From: Streptomyces zinciresistens K42 | GTDB lineage: Bacteria; Actinomycetota; Actinomycetes; Streptomycetales; Streptomycetaceae | NCBI RefSeq assembly: GCF_000225525.1 | Contig: NZ_AGBF01000020.1 | Location: forward strand, 1 to 64,000 | Direction of reading: 5' to 3' | Length of the DNA stretch: 64,000 nucleotides | Shown: positions 45,695 through 54,049 of the stretch, piece after piece | Position numbering within the stretch: position 1 is the first letter of the stretch | Layout of the letters: each line of letters opens with the position of its first letter | The notes under the pieces: model-generated | Seen by the model: only the letters and a program-made list of their open reading frames with translations | Database searches by the model: none | What the model was told of the DNA's origin: nothing | Made by a program: the position numbers and the translations under genes

Positions 45695-46509
45695 GGATCG
45701 ACATCGAGGACCTGCACGTCGCCTACGCCGGCCGTACGGTCGTCGCGGGCGCCCGGCTGATCGCGGCCGACGGCGAGATCACGGGACTCGTCGGCCCCAA
45801 CGGCAGCGGCAAGTCCACCCTGCTGCGCACCGTCTACCGCCACCTCACACCGCACGCCGGACGGGTCCTGCTGTCCGGCACCGACCTGCGCCGGCTGGCA
45901 CCCGCCCAGGCGGCCCGGCACGTCGCCGCGCTGCCCCAGGAGCGGGGCGGCGACTTCGAACTCAGCGTCCACGAGGTCGTCGCCATGGGCCGTACGCCCT
46001 ACAAGCGGGCCTTCGCCGGGGAGGACGCCACCGACCGGGAGATCGTCGCCCGCGCCCTCGCCGACGTCGGCATGACCCACCACACCGGGCGCCGCTTCAG
46101 CGAACTGTCCGGCGGCGAACGCCAACGCGTCCTGCTGGCCCGCGCCTTCGCCCAGCAGCCCGACGTCCTCGTCCTGGACGAACCCACCAACCACCTCGAC
46201 ATCCGCCACCAGGTCGAACTGCTCGCCCTGCTGCGCGCAGCCCGCCGTACCACCCTCGTGTCGCTGCACGACCTCAACGCCGCCGCCTCCGTGTGCGACC
46301 GGCTGCACGTCCTGCACGACGGCCGGGTGATCGCCTCCGGACCACCCCGCCAGGTGCTGCGCCCCGACCTGCTGGCCGAGGTGTTCGGCGTCCGGGCGAC
46401 CGTCGTGGACCACCCCCTCACCGGCGATCCGCTGATCGCCTTCGACCACCGGCGCCCCGCCGGCGGACCGGTCCCGGAGCCCGGCCCCCGCGACCACGTC
46501 CCCACCTGA
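45691..46509 (+). CDS. FecE-type ABC importer ATPase
   Basis: 272 residues. Walker A GPNGSGKSTLL (about 35-45), Q-loop ALPQERGGDF, signature LSGGERQRVLLARA, Walker B VLVLDEPTNHLDIRH, H-loop VSLHDLNAAA, all canonical. ATGA overlap with the permease gene. 18 nt separate it from the asparagine-synthetase-like gene, so import and biosynthesis share one transcript. Pro-rich C-terminal tail is dispensable in appearance. Confidence 0.94.
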   Translation: MRIDIEDLHVAYAGRTVVAGARLIAADGEITGLVGPNGSGKSTLLRTVYRHLTPHAGRVLLSGTDLRRLAPAQAARHVAALPQERGGDFELSVHEVVAMGRTPYKRAFAGEDATDREIVARALADVGMTHHTGRRFSELSGGERQRVLLARAFAQQPDVLVLDEPTNHLDIRHQVELLALLRAARRTTLVSLHDLNAAASVCDRLHVLHDGRVIASGPPRQVLRPDLLAEVFGVRATVVDHPLTGDPLIAFDHRRPAGGPVPEPGPRDHVPT

Positions 46510-46527
46510 ACGACCCAGGAGCCTTCC

Positions 46528-48354
46528 ATGTGCGGAATCACCGGCTGGGTGTCCTTCCACAGCGACGCCCGCACCCGGACCCCGGCCATCGAGGCCATGA
46601 CCGCGAGCCTCGCCCCGCGCGGACCGGACGCGGGCGGTGTCTGGCTCGGGGAGCACGCGGCGATCGGCCACCGCCGGCTCGCCGTCCTCGACCCCGAGGG
46701 CGGCACGCAGCCGATGACCGACCGGCCGCACGCGCCGACCGCCGTGCTCACCTACAGCGGCGAGATCTACAACCACCACGAACTGCGGGCCCGGCTGCGC
46801 GCCCTCGGGCACCGCTTCGAGACCCGCAGCGACACCGAGGTCGTGCTGCGCGCCCACGCCGAGTGGGGCGAGGACGCCGCCGAGCACCTGGAGGGCATGT
46901 TCGCCTTCGCCGTCTGGGACGAGCGCGCCCAGCGGCTGCTCCTCGTCCGCGACCGGCTCGGCGTCAAACCCCTGTTCTGGGCGGCCGTCGACGGCGGACT
47001 CGCCTTCGCCTCCGAGCCCAAGGCCCTCTTCGCCCACCCCGAGATACGGCCCCGGGTCGACGCGGACGGCCTGCGCGAGGCGTACAGCCTGCTGTTCAAC
47101 ACCGGGCCGACGATCTGGTCCGGAGTGCGGGAGGTGGAGCCGGGCGCCGTGCTCGTCCTGGACCGCGGCGGCATCCGCGAACGGCGCTACTGGCAGTTGG
47201 AGGCGGGACGCCACCGCGACGACCGGGACGCCACCGTGGACCGCGTCGGCGCGCTCGTCGGCTCCGCCGCCCGCGGACAGCTGGAGGCCGACGTCCCCCT
47301 GTGCGCCCTGCTGTCCGGCGGCATCGACTCCAGCGTCCTGGTCGCCCTGCTCGCCGACGAACTCCGGCTGCGCGAGGGCCCGGACGCCCGGCTGCGCACC
47401 TACGCCGTCGACTACAGCGACCAGGCCGAGCACTTCACCGGCGACGTCCTGCGCACCGGCCACGACACCCCGTACGCCGCCGAGGCCGGCGCGTTCGTCG
47501 GCACCGACCACAGCACGGTCGTCCTCGACCCCCTCGCGCTGCTCGACCCGGAGCACCGCAGGGCCGTCGTCGCCGCCCGCGACTCGCCCATCGGCGTGGG
47601 CGACATGGACACCTCGCTGTACCTGCTGTTCGGGCGGATCAGGGAGCACTCCGCCGTCGCCCTGTCCGGCGAGGCGGCCGACGAGGTCTTCGGCGGCTAC
47701 CCCTGGTTCCACGACCCCGAGGCCCTGGGCGCCGACACCTTCCCCTGGCTGCTGGTCACCGGCGACGAGGCCGCCATGCCGCTGCACCCCGAACTCGACC
47801 TGCACATCGGGGAGTTCCGCGCCGACACCTACCGCAGCGCGCTCGCGGCCGTGCCCCACCTCGACGACGAGAGCCCCGGCGAGCACCGCGGGCGCGAGAT
47901 GCAGCACCTGTCGCTGACCCGCTGGCTGCGCCAACTGCTGCACCGCAAGGACCGGTTGAGCATGGCGCACGGTCTGGAGGTCCGCGTCCCGTACTGCGAC
48001 CACCGGCTCGTCGAGTACGCCTTCGACGCGCCCTGGGCGCTGAAGAGCTTCGACGGCCGCGAGAAGAGCCTGCTGCGCGCCGCCGGAACCGGGCTCGTGC
48101 CCGAGTCGGTGCTGCACCGCCCGAAGAACCACTACCCGGCCACCCACCACCCCGACTACAACCGCGGCCTGCAGAACCTCGCCCGCGACGCCCTGGCCGT
48201 CGAGCAGGTCCGCGCGCTGGCGGACGAGACCCGCCTCAAGCCCTGCCTCGACACCCCGCCCGAGCAGCTTCGCTGGGGGCACCGCCTGCGCCTCGAACGC
48301 GTCGTCGACCTCGCCCTGTGGCTCGACCACCACAAGCCCGAACTCGCCCTCTGA
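46528..48354 (+). CDS. Asparagine synthetase (glutamine-hydrolysing)-like amidotransferase
   Basis: A 608-residue AsnB-family enzyme. N-terminal class II glutaminase with nucleophile Cys2 (MCGITGW), RGPD, LTYSGEIYN and SDTEVVL; C-terminal synthetase with PP-loop LLSGGIDSSVL (about 262) and LSGEAADEVFGGYPWF. Both active sites look intact. Standard activity is Gln- and ATP-dependent amidation of Asp, but in biosynthetic clusters homologues amidate other carboxylates or close lactams. Being 15 nt upstream of a P450 and in one operon with an isonitrile synthase, it probably converts a carboxylate of the pathway intermediate to an amide (inference). Confidence 0.92.
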   Translation: MCGITGWVSFHSDARTRTPAIEAMTASLAPRGPDAGGVWLGEHAAIGHRRLAVLDPEGGTQPMTDRPHAPTAVLTYSGEIYNHHELRARLRALGHRFETRSDTEVVLRAHAEWGEDAAEHLEGMFAFAVWDERAQRLLLVRDRLGVKPLFWAAVDGGLAFASEPKALFAHPEIRPRVDADGLREAYSLLFNTGPTIWSGVREVEPGAVLVLDRGGIRERRYWQLEAGRHRDDRDATVDRVGALVGSAARGQLEADVPLCALLSGGIDSSVLVALLADELRLREGPDARLRTYAVDYSDQAEHFTGDVLRTGHDTPYAAEAGAFVGTDHSTVVLDPLALLDPEHRRAVVAARDSPIGVGDMDTSLYLLFGRIREHSAVALSGEAADEVFGGYPWFHDPEALGADTFPWLLVTGDEAAMPLHPELDLHIGEFRADTYRSALAAVPHLDDESPGEHRGREMQHLSLTRWLRQLLHRKDRLSMAHGLEVRVPYCDHRLVEYAFDAPWALKSFDGREKSLLRAAGTGLVPESVLHRPKNHYPATHHPDYNRGLQNLARDALAVEQVRALADETRLKPCLDTPPEQLRWGHRLRLERVVDLALWLDHHKPELAL

Positions 48355-48369
48355 GGAGCGCCACCGCCC

Positions 48370-49614
48370 ATGACCGCGCAGGAACCGCAGCCGCTCACCG
48401 ACCCGGTGCCGCTGATGGGCTGCCCCTACAAGGCCGACCCCTATCCGCTGTACGAGCGGATGCGCGACGCGGGTCCCGTCCACCGCGTCCTCTTCCCGAG
48501 CGGGGTCCGCGCCTGGCTCGTGACCGGCTACGACGCCGCCCACGCCGCCCTCAACGACGACCGGCTCGGCAAGAACCACGACCGGGGCAACGACCGCTGG
48601 CGCGCCCGCGCCTCGATCATGCCCGAGCCCCAGCACTCCCAGCTCCAGGTGCATCTGCTCCACCAGGACCCGCCCCGGCACACCCGGATGCGCGGCCAGG
48701 TCACGGACGCCTTCGCGCCGCGCCGCGTCGACGCGCTGCTGCCCCGCTTCCAGGTCCTCGCGGACCGGCTGGTCGACGCGCTGCCGGACACCGGGCCCGC
48801 CGACCTCGTCGCCGGGTTCGCCGCGCACTTCCCCTTCCAGGTCCTCGCCGAAGTCATCGGCCTGCCGCCCGAGTTGTCCGCCCGCTTCGACCGCGACTGG
48901 GGCAAGGTCGTCCAGCCGGTCGGACCGGCGGACCCCGGGCGGGCCCGCTACGAGGCGCGGCTGCACGGACTCCAGAGCTACATCGCCGACGTCGTCGCCC
49001 ACAAGCGGCGCCAGGGGGACGTGGACCTCCTCGGCCGGCTCACGGCGGCCTGCGACCAGGGCGAACTGACGCCCGAGGAACGGGACTCCATGATCTTCCA
49101 GTTGCTGGTGGCGGGCCAGGAACCGGTCACCAACCAGATCACGACCGCCCTCGTCGCCCTCTTCCGCAACCCCCGCCAGCTCGCCCGGCTGCGCGAGGAC
49201 CCCGCCCTGCTGCCCCGGGCGGTCGAGGAACTCCTGCGCCACGACAGCGCCTTCGAGCTGACGACCTGGCGCTTCTTCGACCGGGACAGCGACCTGCACG
49301 GCACGCCCGTACCGGCAGGCGACTCCGTGATCGTCTCCCTGTGCGCGGCCAACCGCGACCCGCGCCGCTTCCCCGACCCCGACACCCTCGACCTCGACCG
49401 CAGCCCCAACCCCCATCTCGCCTTCGGCCACGGCATCCACTTCTGCCCCGGCGCCGCCCTCGCCCGAGCCGAACTGCGCATCGCCCTCGGCACGTTGCTC
49501 ACGCGCCTGCCCGGCCTGCGTCTCGCGGTCGGGGACGACGACCTCGCGTGGATCCCCGCCGTCCTCGGCCGCGGCACCCGCGAACTCCCCGTCGCCTACG
49601 ACCGCCGCCGCTGA
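48370..49614 (+). CDS. Cytochrome P450 with atypical oxygen-activation motif
   Basis: A 414-residue soluble bacterial P450. Heme ligand loop FGHGIHFCPGAALAR (Cys about 358), K-helix EELLR (about 286) and the C-helix HTRMRGQVTDAF are normal. The I-helix reads LLVAGQEPVTNQ (about 247), so the usual AG-x-(D/E)-Thr has Pro in place of the conserved Thr. Loss of this Thr is known in some P450s that do phenol or aryl coupling (CYP158A2 is one example). It lies between the amidotransferase and the isonitrile synthase and probably tailors or dimerises the isonitrile product (inference). Confidence 0.92.
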   Translation: MTAQEPQPLTDPVPLMGCPYKADPYPLYERMRDAGPVHRVLFPSGVRAWLVTGYDAAHAALNDDRLGKNHDRGNDRWRARASIMPEPQHSQLQVHLLHQDPPRHTRMRGQVTDAFAPRRVDALLPRFQVLADRLVDALPDTGPADLVAGFAAHFPFQVLAEVIGLPPELSARFDRDWGKVVQPVGPADPGRARYEARLHGLQSYIADVVAHKRRQGDVDLLGRLTAACDQGELTPEERDSMIFQLLVAGQEPVTNQITTALVALFRNPRQLARLREDPALLPRAVEELLRHDSAFELTTWRFFDRDSDLHGTPVPAGDSVIVSLCAANRDPRRFPDPDTLDLDRSPNPHLAFGHGIHFCPGAALARAELRIALGTLLTRLPGLRLAVGDDDLAWIPAVLGRGTRELPVAYDRRR

Positions 49615-49704
49615 CTGCCCGCCCCGCCCCCACCCCGAGCCACGCGGCGCCCGCGCCCGGCGCACAGCCGCGGCGCCCCGCCGCCATGCCCGTACGGAGC
49701 CCCC

Positions 49705-50640
49705 ATGCCGCCGACGACCGCATCCGACACCCGTGCCACGAGCCGTACCAGCGCCGCCGTCCTGGACATCCTGCTGCCCCACCACCGCACCACCGACCGC
49801 ACCCCCGGCGCACCCGGGGCGTTCGGCCACCAACTGCACGGCATCGACGCGTTCGTGCGGGCGGGTGAGCCCGTGGTGTTCACCCTGCCCGGGTTCCCCT
49901 GCAAGTCGCCCAACCCCGCGAAGGTCCTCGGGCACCTGCCGGACCAGGGCGAACGCCTCTCCCTGCGCTTCCTCGACACCCTGTGCGCGGACATCCGGCG
50001 CGTCCACCCGCCCGGCGCCCGGGTCGTCATCTGCTCCGACGGCCATGTCTTCGGCGACCTGATCCGCGTCCCCGACGAGCACATCGACGCCTACGCCGAC
50101 GAACTGCGCGTACTCATAGGACGGTCGGGGGCGCGGCACCTGTCCGTCTTCGACCTGCGCGACGTCCTCGGCGACCTCCCGCACGACGCCAAACGCGCCC
50201 ATGTCCACGACCGCCACGCCCCCGCCCTGGACGCCCTGCGCGCGGAGGTCCGCGACGACGCCGCCACCCTCGCCCTGTACCGGGGCATCACCCGCTTCCT
50301 GGTCGAGGACACCGCGGACTTCACCGGCACCCGCTCCGCGCTCCAACGCGCGTGCCGCAGCCGCGCGTACGGTGTCATCCAGCGCAGCCGGGCCTGGGGC
50401 GCGCTCATCGCCGAGCAGCACCCCGGCGCCGTACGCCTGTCGATCCACCCCCAGCCGGCCGGCGCCCCCAAGTTCGGCATCCGGCTCCTGGACGGCCCCG
50501 ACGCCTGGACCACGCCCTGGCACTCGGCCGCCCTGCGCGAGCCCGACGGCGGCTGGACCCTCATGCCCCGGGCACGGGCCGAACAGCTCGGCCGCCTCGT
50601 CACGCGCGACGGCAGACCGAGCCACTTCGAGCGCTGCTGA
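49705..50640 (+). CDS. Isonitrile (isocyanide) synthase, DIT1/PvcA/IsnA family
   Basis: 311 residues. Diagnostic blocks of the family: VFTLPGFPCKSPNPAKVLG (about 58-75), GARVVICSDGHVFGDLIRVPDEHIDAYADEL (read as ICSDGHVFGDL and VPDEHIDAY), FLVEDTADF, AVRLSIHPQPAGAPKFGIRL and TPWHSAAL. Characterised members (PvcA, IsnA, XanB domain) replace the alpha-amino group of Tyr or Trp by an isonitrile using a carbon from ribulose 5-phosphate. No PvcB-type Fe/2-oxoglutarate oxygenase is adjacent, so the carboxylate may be kept. Last gene of the operon; its stop abuts the convergent BtuF-like gene. Amino-acid substrate not resolved. Confidence 0.9.
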   Translation: MPPTTASDTRATSRTSAAVLDILLPHHRTTDRTPGAPGAFGHQLHGIDAFVRAGEPVVFTLPGFPCKSPNPAKVLGHLPDQGERLSLRFLDTLCADIRRVHPPGARVVICSDGHVFGDLIRVPDEHIDAYADELRVLIGRSGARHLSVFDLRDVLGDLPHDAKRAHVHDRHAPALDALRAEVRDDAATLALYRGITRFLVEDTADFTGTRSALQRACRSRAYGVIQRSRAWGALIAEQHPGAVRLSIHPQPAGAPKFGIRLLDGPDAWTTPWHSAALREPDGGWTLMPRARAEQLGRLVTRDGRPSHFERC

Positions 50641-51663
50641 TCAGCGCCCGCCGGCCACCGTGCGCACATAGGCGCCGAGGCGGGCGACGGCCGACGCGTT
50701 GCGCGGGCTCTCGACCAGGTCGGCGTAGTCGAGCACGAAGATCCGCTTGTTCCTGACCGCGGACACCTTGCGCAGCGCCGGATAGGACAGCAGGAACGCC
50801 CGCTTCTGCCCGGCGCTCACGTCGCCGTAGTCGACGATCACGATGATCTCCGGATCGCGCTCGACGACGCTCTCCCAACCCACCGCAGTCCAGGAGTCCT
50901 TGAGGTCGCGCATGATGTTCACGCCGCCCGCCGCGCTGATGATCTGCTCGGGGGCGGCGTAGCGGCCCGAGGTGAGCGGCTGCTCCTGCCCGCTGTCGTA
51001 GAGGAACACCCTCGGCCGGTCCGCGCCCCGGGGCGCCTTCGCCACTACGGCGGCGATCCGCTCCCTGAACCCGGCGACCAGCGCGGCGGCCCGCTCCTGG
51101 ACGCCGAACAGCTTCCCGAGGTTGGTGAGATCGGTGTAGAGCGCCTCCAGCGGCGGCATGATGCCGCGGGCGTCGCCCGCCCGGCCGTTGCGGCAGGACT
51201 CGGTGAGGACGTACGACGCGATGCCGAGCTTCTTCAGCGCCTCGGGTGTGAAGCCGCCCTCCTCCCGGAAGCCGTAGTTCCAGCCGGCGAAGACCATGTC
51301 GGCGCGGGCGTCGAGGACGTTCTCCCTCGTCAGCTGGCCCTTCGACAGCCACTTCACCTTGTCGTAGCCGGCCTTCCACGGCACGTTGCGCAGATCGCCC
51401 TTGTCCTCGGGCATCGCGAACCCGGCCATGCGGTCCTCCAGACCGAGGGCGAACATCAGCTCGGTGATGCCGACGTCGTTGGTGACCACGCGCTCGGGGA
51501 CCTTGTCGAAGGTGACCTTCCGGCCGCAGTTGGTGAGGGTCACCGCGGCGTTCTTCGCGGCGGCCGTGGACGAGGCCCCGGCGGGCGGCTCGACCTCGGC
51601 GCCGCAGCCGGAGAGGGCGAGAACCGAGGCGAGGCACAGGGCGGTGACGCGGAACGTGCGCAT
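50641..51663 (-). CDS. BtuF/FecB-type substrate-binding lipoprotein (probable cobalamin uptake)
   Basis: A 340-residue lipoprotein with lipobox LALSGC (Cys 20). Fold marks are VPERVVTNDVGITELMFALGLEDRMAGF, ARADMVFAGWNYGFREEGG, VFLYDSGQEQPLTSG and WESVVERDPEIIVIVDYG. Third gene of a permease-ATPase-binding protein operon (53539 down to 50641) that begins behind a cobalamin riboswitch; this makes B12 or a cobamide the likely cargo. Distant homologue of the binding protein at 43530, whose ligand may differ. Its stop codon directly touches that of the isonitrile synthase gene. Confidence 0.85.
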   Translation of the reverse strand: MRTFRVTALCLASVLALSGCGAEVEPPAGASSTAAAKNAAVTLTNCGRKVTFDKVPERVVTNDVGITELMFALGLEDRMAGFAMPEDKGDLRNVPWKAGYDKVKWLSKGQLTRENVLDARADMVFAGWNYGFREEGGFTPEALKKLGIASYVLTESCRNGRAGDARGIMPPLEALYTDLTNLGKLFGVQERAAALVAGFRERIAAVVAKAPRGADRPRVFLYDSGQEQPLTSGRYAAPEQIISAAGGVNIMRDLKDSWTAVGWESVVERDPEIIVIVDYGDVSAGQKRAFLLSYPALRKVSAVRNKRIFVLDYADLVESPRNASAVARLGAYVRTVAGGR

Positions 51664-51674
51664 GGACGGGGTCC

Positions 51675-52445
51675 TTACGTGGGCGGGAGCAGATCGAACA
51701 GCAGCTGGACGGCGCCCGTCTCCGGGTGCCGCACGGGATGCGCGCGCACCCCGAACACCTCGGCCAGCAGCGCCGGTCGCAGGACGTCGTGCGGGGCGCC
51801 GCCGGCCACCACCCGCCCGTCGGCGACGACGTACAGCACATCGCAGTGCGCGGCGGCCAGATTCAGGTCGTGCAGGGCGGCCAGCACGGTCAGGCCGCTG
51901 GAGCGCACCAGGGACAGCACGTCCAACTGGTGCGCGATGTCGAGGTGGTTGGTGGGCTCGTCCAGGACGAGCACCCGCGGCTGCTGGGCGAGCGCCCGTG
52001 CGATGAGCACGCGCTGCCTCTCCCCGCCGGACAGCGTCAGGAACCCGCGGTCCGCCAGGTGCGCGACGCCCGTGCGGTCCATGGCCGCCGCGCAGATCTC
52101 CCGGTCGGCCGCCGCCGAGCGTTCCCGGTGCGGCAGCCGCCCCATCGCCACCACCTCACCGACGGTGAAGTCGAACTCGGCCGACGACTCCTGCGGCAGC
52201 GCCGCCAGCACCCGGGCCGTCGCCCGCGGCGTCATCGTTCGTACGTCCTCGCCGTCCAGCCGTACCACGCCGCCGTCCGGCCGCAGCGCCCGGTACACGC
52301 ACCGCAGCAGGGTGGACTTGCCGCTGCCGTTCGGCCCGACCAGGCCGACGAACGCCCCGCTGTCCACGGCGAGCCGCATGCCGTCGACCAGCCGTGCCCC
52401 GGCCGCCTCCACCGTCACGCCCTCGATGTCCAGCCGCACGGTCAC
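51675..52445 (-). CDS. BtuD/FecE-type ABC importer ATPase
   Basis: 256 residues. Walker A GPNGSGKSTLL, ALPQESSAEFDF Q-loop, signature LSGGERQRVLIARA, Walker B VLVLDEPTNHLDIAH and H-loop AALHDLNLAAA are all intact. ATG overlaps the permease stop (ATGA), and the binding-protein gene follows after 11 nt. Works with the FecCD-like permease as a dimer; presumably cobalamin import under riboswitch control. Confidence 0.93.
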   Translation of the reverse strand: MTVRLDIEGVTVEAAGARLVDGMRLAVDSGAFVGLVGPNGSGKSTLLRCVYRALRPDGGVVRLDGEDVRTMTPRATARVLAALPQESSAEFDFTVGEVVAMGRLPHRERSAAADREICAAAMDRTGVAHLADRGFLTLSGGERQRVLIARALAQQPRVLVLDEPTNHLDIAHQLDVLSLVRSSGLTVLAALHDLNLAAAHCDVLYVVADGRVVAGGAPHDVLRPALLAEVFGVRAHPVRHPETGAVQLLFDLLPPT

Positions 52446-53539
52446 CGCCCCCCGAACGCGTAGCCGCCGCGCCGCATCAGCAGCAGGAAGGCGGGCACCC
52501 CCACCACCGCGGTGATCACCCCGACGGGCAGTTCGACGGGCGCGAGCACGAGCCGGGACAGCAGGTCAGCCCACACCAGCAGCACGGCCCCGGCGAGCGG
52601 CGCCACCGCCAGCACCCGGCGGTGATCGGCCCCCACCAGCATCCGCGCGACATGAGGCACCATCAGCCCGACGAACCCGATCGCCCCGCTGACCGCCACC
52701 ACCGTCCCGGTCACCGCGGCCGTCACCAGGAACAGCTCCCGCCGCAGCACCGACGGCCGGACCCCCAGCGCGGCCGACGTCTCGTCGCCCATCGCGAGCG
52801 CGTTGAGCGCCTCGGACCGGCGGCGCAGCCACCCCCACCCGGCCAGCACGGCCGCCCCGGCCAGCGGCACCTGCGCCCACGTCGCGCCCCCGAGGCTGCC
52901 CAGCAGCCACATCATCGCCGTGCGCGCCGCCTCGCCCCGGGACGCGCCGAACACCATCACGGTGGTGAGCGCCTGGAAGCCGTACGCCAGTGCCGTCCCC
53001 GTCAGGATCAGCCGCAGCGGGGTCAGCCCGTGCGGCGAGCGGGCCATCGCGTACACCAGCGCCGTCGCCGCGAGCGCCGACGCGAAGGCGGACAGGGACA
53101 GCGCCCACACCCCGAGTCCCGCGAACACCCCCAGCAGGATCACCGCGTTGGCGCCGACCGCGGCGCCGGAGGAGATGCCGAGCACGAACGGATCGGCGAG
53201 CGCGTTGCGCACCATCGCCTGCACGGCCACCCCGACGGCCGCCAGTCCCGCGCCGGCCACGGCGCCCAGCACGGCGCGCGGCAGCCGGATCTCCCAGACG
53301 ATCGTGTAGGCCGCCACGTCGCGGGCTTCGATGCTCCCGCCGGTCAGGCCCGCCCACAGCAGCCGCAGGACCTCGCCCCAGCCGATCCCGGCGGCGCCCA
53401 GCCCCACACCGCAGACCAGCGACACCAGCAGCAGCAGTCCGAGGCCGACGGCGAGCGGTCCGACCGGCAGGCGCGCCGACCCCGGGCGCGCGGTCGGTGT
53501 CCGTGGCGGGCTTCGGTGCACGGGCGGGCGGTCCTTCAC
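52442..53539 (-). CDS. BtuC/FecCD-type ABC importer permease
   Basis: A 365-residue permease with about ten membrane helices: IRLPRAVLGAVAGAGLAAVGVAVQAMVRNALADPFVLGISSGAAVG, MMWLLGSLGGATW, LNALAMGDETSAALG and SGAIGFVGLMVPHVARMLVGADHRR. First gene of the minus-strand importer operon. Start taken as GTG at 53539, with a poor ribosome site, which suits a leader whose riboswitch controls ribosome access. Upstream leader of about 220 nt contains the cobalamin riboswitch. Confidence 0.92.
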   Translation of the reverse strand: MKDRPPVHRSPPRTPTARPGSARLPVGPLAVGLGLLLLVSLVCGVGLGAAGIGWGEVLRLLWAGLTGGSIEARDVAAYTIVWEIRLPRAVLGAVAGAGLAAVGVAVQAMVRNALADPFVLGISSGAAVGANAVILLGVFAGLGVWALSLSAFASALAATALVYAMARSPHGLTPLRLILTGTALAYGFQALTTVMVFGASRGEAARTAMMWLLGSLGGATWAQVPLAGAAVLAGWGWLRRRSEALNALAMGDETSAALGVRPSVLRRELFLVTAAVTGTVVAVSGAIGFVGLMVPHVARMLVGADHRRVLAVAPLAGAVLLVWADLLSRLVLAPVELPVGVITAVVGVPAFLLLMRRGGYAFGGR

Positions 53540-53639
53540 CTGGGGCCGCCGTCGGACCGGACGGGAGAGACAGCCCAGGACCGCGTGCGGTCGCGGGTCC
53601 CCTCTCGCAGTCCGCGGCGAGCAGTCAACGGGTCGCTGC

Positions 53640-53760
53640 CACCACGGGCGATCGGGCTCACGCGACGGACCGGACGGGCCGCGCGCACACCGTTGCGGGT
53701 CAGCGCCGGACTCTCACCGGACTTCCCCCGCGGGAGGCTCCGGGAGCGTAGCAAACGCAG
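53640..53760 (-). ncRNA. Cobalamin riboswitch
   Basis: Read on the minus strand the leader has the universally conserved cobalamin aptamer core. GGTGAGAGTCCGGCG (53718-53704) runs into GCGCTGACCCGCAACGGT (53706-53689), followed after a hairpin by the B12-box-like GAGCCCGATCGCCC (about 53659-53646). The 5' side (TGCTACGCTCCCGGAG) supplies the closing helix. It lies about 100 nt upstream of the importer permease, so adenosyl- or other cobalamin should repress that operon. The exact 5' and 3' limits are approximate. Confidence 0.92.
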
Positions 53761-53784
53761 TTGTGCGGCCACGGGGCGGGGCAC

Positions 53785-53857
53785 CCGGCGGGCGCGGGAG
53801 GGGACCGGCGGGCGCGGGAGGGGACCGGCGGGCGCGGGAGGGGACCGGCGGGCGCGG
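53785..53857. repeat. 20-bp tandem repeat array
   Basis: Three identical units of CCGGCGGGCGCGGGAGGGGA (53785-53804, 53805-53824, 53825-53844) and a 13-nt partial fourth, all G-rich on the plus strand. Located just upstream of the riboswitch promoter region and about 190 nt before the FAD-oxidase gene. Confidence 0.9.
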
Positions 53858-54049
53858 CCGCCCGCCGACCGACGTGCGCCCGTGCGGGGACGGGTGAAGA
53901 CTGGGAGCAGGCGGGACCGGTGCGTCCCGCCCCCGAAGAGACGCGATCGACACGCGGTGCGACCGGATCACCGCACCACGCCCCCGCGACCCGCCCGGAC
54001 GTCAGGCGCCGTGACCGGCGGTCCACCGTCGCACAGAGGGGTCCCGATC

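Noticed and set aside
45181-50625. An 1,800-codon minus-strand frame under the isonitrile operon
   Set aside because: Mirror of the real plus-strand genes AsnB, P450 and importer; low-complexity sequence with no domain.
53785-53857. Possible CRISPR array
   Set aside because: Repeats are directly adjacent with no spacers, and no cas genes exist in the window.
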